Shown here one piece after another: positions 10,001 to 19,700 of a stretch of DNA of 64,000 nucleotides. The first letter of the stretch is position 1, and each line of letters starts with the position of its first letter. The position numbers were made by a program, and so were the translations under genes. Source of the stretch: Gymnogyps californianus (lineage: Eukaryota; Chordata; Aves; Accipitriformes; Cathartidae); the NCBI RefSeq assembly GCF_018139145.2, contig NC_059477.1, positions 18,277,522 through 18,341,521 on the forward strand, in the 5' to 3' direction. The notes below the pieces were generated by a model. That model saw nothing but the letters and a program-made list of their open reading frames with translations. It did no database searches and had not been told where the DNA came from.

Positions 10001-11601
10001 TATGGATATTTTAGATGAGTAGTGTGAATAATAGTTTTGTTTGCCTTCTGTTTATAAACAAAGTAGATTCTTTAGTTTTTCTTCAGTTTATGAAGGACAG
10101 GCACAAGCTCAAAATTCTGTCAAGATTCCGAGGTTACAATGTCATGCTCACTGGCTTTGGCTCTGAATAGAAGCAACTTGCATGTTTACATTTTAATTTT
10201 ACACTGCATGATTTTGTGATGCTTTTTTGGCGCTTTTAGACTTCATTGGTTTGTTACCGTCTCTCTTCAGTTCCCTTTTTTTGCCAGATGCATGATACAT
10301 TGACCTGTGTTTATAGGCAGTGGTGTTTTTACATCAGATAGCAGAAAATGCTTTGACACAGGAATAATGAAGTCTAACATGTTTTTTTTCTTCAGAGACC
10401 AGACAAAATATTCTGGTAGTTTGGGTTTTTTTGGGAATCAGATGACTTACATTCTATTGCTTCTTTCTAATGAGATGTATATTTTAAATACTATTTTACA
10501 TCAAGTCCTTTAACTATAGGTATAATTCATAGTAAGTTGTAAAACCTGATATTGCCTGCTTGTTTCTTCAGACAGAAAATACATACGAGCTTTGGTCTAT
10601 TACTGTAATCTTTTAAATCAGATTGCAGATATTTAATAAAGGCATACATCTTAGAATCAGTCTCTCAATAAGCCCCATCATATGACAGTATGTGAAAGAG
10701 TGAGAACTTTAGAAATACTTGTTTTTCATGATAACACAAACACTTCTGTTAATTTTCAAAAGTACCCGAATTGATACGAGCAATATAATTGTTTCGGGGA
10801 AGTACATTGTTTGCACATCTCTCTCAAAATAATTTGTCTAACACAATCTGAACAATGTTCCTGTCTAGCTGTATAATATTTAAATTCAGAGTTTAATCTA
10901 AATATTAACACAGCCTTTTGTAATAAAAAAAAAGACGCTTTACATGTGAATTTATCATATGTGTGATCTCTGACCATAGTGTCTGATTTCTTAAATGCTT
11001 CTTTTTCTTTTATTCATAGTGCAGGGCAAGATTCCACCCAATGCAACATTGATCTTTGAGATTGAACTTTATGCAGTAAATAAGGGACCTCGCAGTGTTG
11101 AAGCATTTAATCAAATAGACAAGGACAGTGACAAGAAACTCTCTGAACTTGAGGTAATATGATGTAGGTATGGTTGCATCAGTGTTACCTTTACGTGAGC
11201 TGCTTCTGCTGCAGTTCATCATGTAAAGCTTCTGTATGCTTGTACAAGCTACACTGTGCAATGTTGAAATTTGCTTTGATTAATACATTAGTATGTCTCA
11301 GACTTGCTGGGAAACAAACTTAAGACGTGTCTGCACTGGAGTCACAATAACTTACGTATATACCCCGAGTGTCCTTGAAGATAGCTCTTGACTACTGGCG
11401 TAAAAGCTACAATGGTTGGACTTTTTTCTTTTCTTTTAGATAAGCCAGTATTTGAAAGAAGAATTTGCAAGGGATGGCAAAAAACGTCATCCCTCAGTCC
11501 ATGATGAAATCTTAGCTGATATATTTAAGAAGAATGACCATGATGGAGATGGTTTCATATCAGCAAAGGAGTACAATGTCTACCAGCATGATGAACTCTA
11601 A
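6812..11601 (+). CDS. FKBP7: FKBP7 (FKBP23), ER peptidyl-prolyl isomerase, complete
   Basis: ER-lumen prolyl cis-trans isomerase of the FKBP family, which in mammals binds BiP in a calcium-dependent way. Exons 6812-7020, 8627-8778, 11020-11153 and 11440-11601 join into 218 residues (human 222). Residues 1-21 form a signal peptide (MGRG, then a leucine/alanine-rich core to AQA). The FKBP domain is about 32-140 and includes [30 protein letters not shown] and IFEIELYAV. Two EF-hands follow, loops at 154-165 ([12 protein letters not shown]) and 198-209 ([12 protein letters not shown]). The C-terminus is HDEL, the ER retrieval signal. All introns are GT-AG and phases fit. The start is the ATG that gives the signal peptide. 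N128-A-T is a potential glycosylation site. Confidence 0.97.
7021..8626 (+). other. FKBP7 intron 1
   Basis: GC-rich at the start (CpG island edge), then AT-rich. A 194-codon open frame at 7437-8021 resembles no family I know, lacks splice logic with FKBP7, and looks like chance. No other feature seen. Confidence 0.75.
8627..8778 (+). CDS. FKBP7: FKBP7 exon 2
   Basis: 152 nt coding the catalytic core of the FKBP domain: [20 protein letters not shown], then [16 protein letters not shown] and [13 protein letters not shown]. Acceptor TAATAG|T, donor TACG|GTAAAA; phase 2 in, phase 1 out. Confidence 0.97.
8779..11019 (+). other. FKBP7 intron 2
   Basis: About 2.2 kb of AT-rich sequence. Short open frames only. 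I see no exon, RNA gene or recognisable transposon. Confidence 0.7.
11020..11153 (+). CDS. FKBP7: FKBP7 exon 3
   Basis: 134 nt: end of the FKBP domain ([19 protein letters not shown]) and the first EF-hand loop, ending LSELE. Acceptor TTCATAG|TG, donor GAG|GTAATA. Confidence 0.97.
11440..11601 (+). CDS. FKBP7: FKBP7 exon 4 (coding part)
   Basis: 162 nt including the stop: [13 protein letters not shown], the second EF-hand ([14 protein letters not shown]) and the terminal VYQHDEL. Acceptor TTTTAG|ATA, preceded by a pyrimidine tract. Confidence 0.97.
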   Translation: MSQYLKEEFARDGKKRHPSVHDEILADIFKKNDHDGDGFISAKEYNVYQHDEL

Positions 11602-11800
11602 GTACTTAAAAAATCTTCAGCTGTTTTCTGGACACTGAATTTTAAATAATACTACTTTGTCACAGAATTTTTTGTATTTTTATAGTGGCATCTTTTTATA
11701 TCTCTTAAGGTGACTGTAAAAATCTTATTTTTAACATTCAACTAATAAAATGTGTTGTATATTTCAAAAGAAAGAAATAAAATTGGAAAACACCATGATC
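11602..11800 (+). promoter_or_regulatory. FKBP7: FKBP7 3' UTR with two AATAAA signals
   Basis: Short AT-rich 3' UTR. Canonical AATAAA hexamers at 11744-11749 and 11776-11781 lie about 145 and 175 bases past the stop, so cleavage near 11.76-11.80 kb is expected. Confidence 0.7.
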
Positions 11801-13491
11801 TGTTATTAGTGGTTCCTGTTCCTGCATCATGTCCTAATCTACAGTATTGCTCAGTAGTATTTCTCATTGTGTAAAATACTGATGAAAATAATTATTTCTG
11901 TCGAGCACACAAAAATGGTTTCAGTATCCATTGACATAGTTAAAACATAACTTCTCAATCCCCTGTAAAATCAAAGGGGGAACAGAATCCCAGGAAGATA
12001 ACTCTGTTAAAGCTCTGCAGGCACCTAGGCTACCTTCTTGAGGAATTGCTGTTTGCAGCAAATTTAACTATAAAAGGCCTTAAAATAAATGAACACTGGT
12101 ATGGAATGTCAAGATAAAAACACAAATGTTTTTAAAGCAACTTAAAATAACCTCTTTGATGTAATATTAACATGAAAAATTTGCTGTTGATGAAAAAGCA
12201 GTATTTTAAGTGGATTTTTAAACTTTGACTTAGTAAAATTACTAAGTTAGCCAGTTTATTCAGCAGCACCACGTTCAAAATCTACACTATCATGATTTAC
12301 TTGGATGAGGTGGAAGATGACGGAAGATACTCTATACAAACATAAGTAATTTGGGCATCATTCTGGTTTCCCTCGCTTTGGAAAAATGCAAAGTAGCAGC
12401 AATAGTTAATAGACTGTACTGCAGGCTTGTTAACTGCTTATGCAAATGTCATCATAATGCTTGTGTAACATACTTTACTCTTCTCATGTGAAAAGCAATG
12501 GCTGTATTTATTTCAACATGTAATAATCAGATGCGCACAGTGAAAGTGGCAGCACAAGTAAAAAAACTTCCATACCTGGGTTATCCTTAAAATCATTCTA
12601 AAAGGTAGAAAAACATTTTTTAATTGTTTTCCCGGTTTAAGATAGCATGGGGAGAGCTTCACCAGTATACTAACAGCCCTCCCAATCTCAGTATTGGACA
12701 CAGTTCTGTAGTGCCCTCTGGTGTTTATATTCTCACCAGACTTAATTTTCTGTGGTTGAAATCTACCAGTTAAAGATCTTCACCCCTGAAGTCTTGTTGG
12801 AAGGATGTAGTTGTGTTATTTTTGTAAGCTTCTAAAACATTTTCCGCTAAGCAATTTTTTCCGAACACATAAAGTCAAGAGCAGCTGTGACCTAAAATCC
12901 AAATGCAGAAGGTGGACTGGCTGGTACTTTTTAGTAATCTAAACAAACTGTTGACATATGGTAATGGCATCCTCATATGAAACGCCTATCCCTAGTTTTA
13001 GTTGTTCCCTTTTGTAAATGAAACATTAGACTGAGCTAAGTTTTAGCATGTTCTTTAATCTGATACTTCAATTAAACATTCATGAGAACACTAAATTATT
13101 AATAAATACTCTCATTTTACCATCAGATGCCCGTGTAGATAAACGCAACATTTTGAGGTTTAACAACAAGTTTGTGTAAACCACTGAGAGTAAGTTCTAA
13201 CATATATTTTGACATTATGAAAATTCAGTTTAAAAGTACGTTTTTCATCATCATGATAATGAAAGGAGAAGGTTCTAGAAAGAAGAAAAGCAATGCCAGG
13301 GAATGCGCGAGGGCATTTTCAAGTAAAACGTCATTGACTGTGGAGCAAATAATTTGAAGATAATAGTGTAATAAAATGTTTTGCACTTTACTATTTTGCA
13401 TTTCAGCAATTTGAGTTATATTTACTAATTCTGAAAACTTTGTGGCACAGTTATGCCCGTGTCTGCGACAACAGGCACTTACCTAGCTCAG
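11801..13491. other. Spacer between convergent FKBP7 and PJVK ends
   Basis: AT-rich and without a recognised gene. It probably contains the PJVK 3' UTR on the minus strand. Possible minus-strand poly(A) signals are ATTAAA at 13054-13059 and AATAAA near 12505. No transposon recognised. Confidence 0.6.
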
Positions 13492-13793
13492 TTACTTTAC
13501 TCTCTTATGCCAGAGGTCAAAACAGGGCACAGCATGCAGTCGTACATACTTTTGTCCATTAAAAGAGCACTCTAGGCATCCGTAGACTGTCTCCCTTTTA
13601 GAACTTCCCATCCCACAAAGGACACAGGGACCTTTGGGGATGTTGTTATTAAGCAAGTTAATTCGGATATGAGACCCTTCTCTGAGATAGCTTGTAGAGA
13701 GATCAGTCATGCTCGTAGCTTTTTCATAATAATCTGTAAAAAGGTCCTCCAAGTAAGCATCAGAGTTAGCAATGGTATCCACTACTCTCTTAC
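13492..13793 (-). CDS. PJVK: PJVK coding exon 6 (last)
   Basis: 302 nt including the stop: [58 protein letters not shown], then [20 protein letters not shown] and [14 protein letters not shown]. CxxC, CxxC and a final Cys/His form the putative zinc module. It has about three extra residues (STS region) relative to human. Acceptor TTTCAG|GT. Confidence 0.96.
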
Positions 13794-16700
13794 CTGAAAA
13801 AGAACGCACAAAAAAAGCAATGATTTGTCATTACGTTATGAACTGTTTACAAAACAACCTGTCAATCTAATTATGGAAATAACAACTGATTCATGAAACC
13901 ATTCTAAACACGCCACGTTGTAGATTACTTCCTATCAAAAGCCCTGTGTGATGAAAACTTTTCTTTAATTTCGCAAAAGACACTGACAAAAGCCAGAAAT
14001 TTTTTGTATATGACCTATATAATTGTAATATTTTTAGAAATACACCTAAAAGATAGGCATGAGGCAAGCTTTTGAAAAATTGGTGCCAAATCAAATCACA
14101 GCTGCATACTTTCCTGTTCAACCATTTTTATTTCTGCATTTCTAGGTTTATTCTCTAAAAATTGTAAATTCACTTTTTTTCCTAGTATTTAAAAAAAAAC
14201 CCTGCCAATACTTAAAAGGTTTAGAAAATTTGGAGGACTCCATGTTGACATCCTAGCAGATTTCTGAGCATCCGAACACCCCAGGAAGAAATCACTTTTG
14301 GAACTACCTACCTTTTTCCTCTCTTTTCAGGGATTGATTAGTTTAGATTGGACGACAAACTTTTAGGCAGCTACAGCTACTGAGATGTATCATACCCACT
14401 GAAGATTTATTCCCTTAGTGTGGGCTGGAGCAGCACTGAAGGCTTGGTCCATAAAAGCCCTTTGATCAAGAACGAGATACAATGGAGCAAGGACACCTAT
14501 ACAGAGCAGCCTTTAGAAGGATGTGTTTACTGCTCAACATTTATCTTCACAGTCAGATTTGCAGATTTCCAAAATACTTAGACCAAGGAGTGTTAAAAGT
14601 ATAGGATCTTGTTCTGAAGAAAATACAACTACATACAGTGATGCTCAGTTTTGTTGGATGTTGTGTTCGTATCAGAATGCGAAAAGAGAACTATGGTGGC
14701 ATGTCCCTGCCATGTGAACATACAGCCTAAAGAGTACATTCAAATATTTAAATTAATGTTGTTTGATATTTAAACTTAAAGAGTTTGCCCTGAAATATTA
14801 TTTATAGATTATCACTTGTATTGCATAACACTAGCTGTAAATGGCAAGCATATGAAATAGGCTTAATGTTAACTGAAGTTAGTTGTATAATTACTCCATA
14901 CCAGTTTATCATCAGCCATAAATTTTTATTTTAAGATCTTTAGAGTTTTAATGAACAGCAATACCATAAATGTGTTGTTTGTGAAAGAGTCAGATTCTCA
15001 AATATAAATTCGAATAACTTTACAATCATTTCAATACACAAGAAATTAAAAGAGGTACATTTTCCATCAAAATTTTCTTCTTTAAATGTTCTCTTGCACA
15101 CAAACAAAAATACATTCTTCATGCATAAACTAAGACATTTGGATATAAATATCAAAAGTCATACTTCGATGAAACAGATTACTCTTTAACCTCCTTAATT
15201 TGGTCAGTGAGGATGATCCAGACTTCTCTTTTTCAAATCCTCCCTTTGAAATTGGAGTCACACAGAGTTCTGTAAAAATTAAAAATAAGTTTTTAGAAGA
15301 ATAAAATAAGAGCAATAATTGTACAACAGAGTTTAATATGCTTTCTAATCTATGACAGTGATTAAATTCAGCTTTACTAATGTTTTTAATGGCTAGTACC
15401 ACTTTTTAATACAAGTCTGCACACAGTAATAGCCCACAGAATCAAGTGACACAGATTTAATGGGAATTTTAAAATGTTGGTGGCTTTCAACATACATTGT
15501 CAGAGTTTGTTTTGGTTTATACACAATTTATGGCCACGATAAGGGACTAAGACAGTCAATTTCATATAAATGGAAGCCCCACTTGTGAAGGAGAAACATT
15601 TCTATGATCTCATTTGAAACTAAAAATGAAAAATAGTAAGCAAGGCTGTGAGTTCTGTAGTCATCTCTTCCAACACCGAATCAACTACTAAAACTTTCTT
15701 TTAAAATAAAAATAAGCATCACCTAAGTTTCTATCCATAACTTGAAAGAAAACCTTTAAAGTTAAATATAGGCACAATCAATTACAAGGAACTGAAAAAA
15801 CATGTTTTAAACTTTCTCAATTGAGAATTCGTTTTAATTATGCAAATGCAAATATCAGCTTCATTGATTATTTCACTGATAATGACTTTAGGAAAAACAC
15901 TATGCATGTACCTACCATTGCATTAAGGTAAAATAAAATTAAACCACTTCCAAAACTGAAATTAATGTTGAGCATTATGGAAGTGAATACAAAGAACTAC
16001 CATACTGTATTATCTCTTTTACTTTTAATCCAGTAATTATGCCTGGTTTGGAGTGTATTTAAAGTTTTTACAGAAGGGTAAAGGTATCTCACAGTTCAGT
16101 AAAAAGGTGCTTTACAATGCAGAGTATCTGTCATGGAAGTCCTATACTGTGTGTGCCAAAGGGTACGGAGCTATTTGCAGCTTTTAAAACACAGTGCTGT
16201 ACAGATCTGCAGAGAGGGAGAGTACTTCCACAACCAGGTCTTTTATCTTGCTATTTACAGAAAGCCGCAATGTTACAGAGAGTCAAGCAATTCCTGAAAC
16301 AGTTGAGTGACTTTCACAGAGGTTCTTGTATTTAAGTACATGTGAATCTGGTGGTTAAAACTTTATCTAACATTGCTCTAGTCGGTGGGGAGTTTTGCAT
16401 TTGATATTATCAAGTACTAGACCAAATCCTAAATTGACTTTCTGGTTTATTACAAAGTTGATAACACTGATGATGTTATAGGCTACACTTGAATTAGTGC
16501 AAATAATGTAAATACATAAGCGCTATCCTTTCCCCAAAAGGAAAAAAAACTTACAGGAGCTATGCAATTTTTTTTTTATTAGTTTCCAGTAATTGAGATT
16601 ATTTCTTCCTAAATATGTTCAGATATCCATATGTGGTAATGATGTATCAGACTGAAATTAAAGCCCCAACAGAAAATATGTTAGCTTAGTTTAGAAGTTC

Positions 16701-19700
16701 TGCACACTTTCTTCTTTACTTGGGTCTTTTTACTTGCCTATTTTATGCAAAACTGATCAGATGGTCTCAGAAGCCTGTTCCTTACAGGCTAGAAATAAAA
16801 GGAAGTGATTTTTTTGTTCCATGCAACTGCAGGACTTAAAAAAAATTACAAAATCATACTTAACTTTTAAAAAATGTTTCCATGACAGACTATTTTCTAG
16901 CACCTGCCTTGTTTATCTTTTCAAGAATTGTTTCCCTTAGAAAGCCAGACTACTTACGTGCATAAAATTAAAGCATACCATTGTATGGAATCGGGGCTTA
17001 TGTATATCAAGAGCAAGAAAGCTGTTTTAAAAACTCAGATCGTTATAAATAATAGCAGTAATGACAGTAATTCACATCACTTACCAAAATTACCATCCAA
17101 ATGAATATAAAGTTCAAATACGCTAAAAGCAATAGTTGTATGCGCAGGAAAAACAATGGCTTTGTCCCGCCCTTTATAATTCTGATCTTCAATAATGTGA
17201 AACTATAATTTAGAAAAGCATCAAAAGAAAAGAAGTTACAAATTGAAATGAAAAAATAAACAAAATAATATCTTAACTGTATATATTGAGAATTATAATG
17301 TCAGGAGGAAGCTTTGCAATTGAAGATCAAATTTCACAACTAAAGAATTTTCTATCAACAACTTTGCATTTTAATAAACTTTGATACAGAGATAGTAACT
17401 TAACTCTCATCACTCATTGAAAATTATGTGAATGATTTATAAGTACTAGTAATGGGCAAACCTCAGAAGATTTGTAGGTTCAATTATTCAAACACACTGA
17501 AGAGGGAGAGGGAGAGGGAGGAAGAACATAAGACAGGGAGTAAGATGCCAACGCTTGAAATAGTAACAACCTGAAGTTCCAATGTGTTATAGAAGATGAT
17601 TATTATAATGAAAGATAAGTTATACATTTATTGGAGATTCAAACTAAGAAGTAAATTCCACATTTTTGCTGAGGCTTCACCCAAAGCAATGGCTCATTGT
17701 CTAGCCATCCTTTCATGCATTTCCCATTCCTCAGTCACATAAGCAATACTAACAAACGACCAACTTTTAATTTGGTTTACATCAGTGCAATAATACTGAT
17801 TTACTTCAGATTTTTTCTGAGCTTACATCAGTAAAAATGCAATTAAATCCAACCATAAAATTTATAAAAATGAGCCTTTTATGTTTGTTCAGTTAAGTTA
17901 CAGAACTTTGTCAAACATATTTACCCTCATTGTCTCTCCACGCATTCCAGTATGGACAGTTAATGAGCACTGCCTTGTAGTTCTAATACTTTCCATGACC
18001 ACGCACAAAATTTCCATCCTACTTTTTCTTGATTGATGGACTAGACAATGATCAAAGTTTATTTTTCTAAAATCAAGAGGGAGGCAGGAAGGAAATTCAG
18101 AGATTATTAGCAATTTACAAAGCAGCTAATAGAATTAGTAACTTTAAATCAGTAAATAAATCACCATAACTTCTGTCTCATAGCAGTAAAACAACTGACT
18201 GAAGAGGTCTCTGGAAACTTAATATTGATTTTCAGTGTTTGGGAACAGAAGCACTAAAAAATTCAAGGAAAGCCAGTAACGTACAAATGTTAGAGAGGAT
18301 ATGTGGGACATCCTGGAAAATTCCAAGTCTGTCCATCTGACACTGTTCTTAGTGACAGTAAGGAACTGTCAACACACTCTAATTAATAACAATTATTTTT
18401 AAAGGGATATAATGAATGTCAGTCAGTAAGAATTTATGGAAAATAGATAGTAAAAGCAATAGCTGTAATGCTCTACCTTTGGACTTCTATAAAGCTTATG
18501 ATGATTCAATGTTTTCGTTAGAAGCCTAAATGATGCCTATACAAGCTGGCATATACTCAATGGATTAAAAACTGGTTAACTGATATGTGTCAATTATAAC
18601 TGAAAAAACCTATATCACTTATAAACATGGAACAATCATGAAACAAGTGTTTGTAGGAGAATTTCTACAGGCATTGGCTCTTAGTCCTAGAACACAGAAT
18701 ATTTTTATCAGGAGACTAGGACCTCTTCCCCCACCCCCAATTATTAATGATAATGTTTGGAGGTTACAAATAAACCTGGAAAAGGTAGGTACAGGACAAG
18801 AGAGGTTACAGATACAAAATGACATGTGCTGCTTGGTAAATAACTACAAGGAAACAATATATATTTGAAAATACTAAATGTCACATCATGCATAGTAAAT
18901 AATTTACTGGGATGCAACACTGGGATTCACTAGGATGACATTGTGGCCAAGGGATATTCTTTGAAAAATAAACTAGAGAATTACACCTAGAATTAGTTGC
19001 ATCATATTTCTATGTGTTTGACATTTGTGCTAGCACTACAGGAACACCAAGTTCGGTTTCAGTGTCCACAGCTCAACAAGGATGTTGGAAAAATGGAGAC
19101 TACATTTAGAGAAGAGCCACAGAAGGTTATGAAAAATTCAAGTAGATAAACCTACTTTGCTTTTCAAAGAAAAGGCTGTGTAATAACTTCATAAAACCTT
19201 GAAGTACCTACATTGGCAATAACACGTATGGCTCTCTAATTCATCAGACAAAGGCAAAGAAATCCTATTTCTGAAACCTGAAGTTGGGTAAAGTCACTCA
19301 AAGGAAATTTCAAATTTTCAGCAGTATGGAATAACATTAAGTCCTTGGATGGACTGTTCCTCTCTGGATTTATTTTTTTTTTTCCTGAAAGATGCACTGT
19401 AATTCAAACAGGAATTAATTCAGAAAAATTCTACAGTTTGTGTTACACAGAAGGTCATGTGTCTAATCCCAGTGATCCAGCCTGAGACTCTTGGAAAATA
19501 TCAGATGGTAACTGCTATTGATTGGCTAAAAATAATCAAAACAACCATTTCAGAGGTTCAACCTAACTGTATGAAATATAATTATGGAACCAGAAAACAA
19601 AATACATAATATAACCTTGTAGTAAGTTCTTTAAGTAATGTTGGTACTTCAACCTCATGTTTGGTCACTATGCCAAATGAAGCTTTAAAGGCAACAGAAT

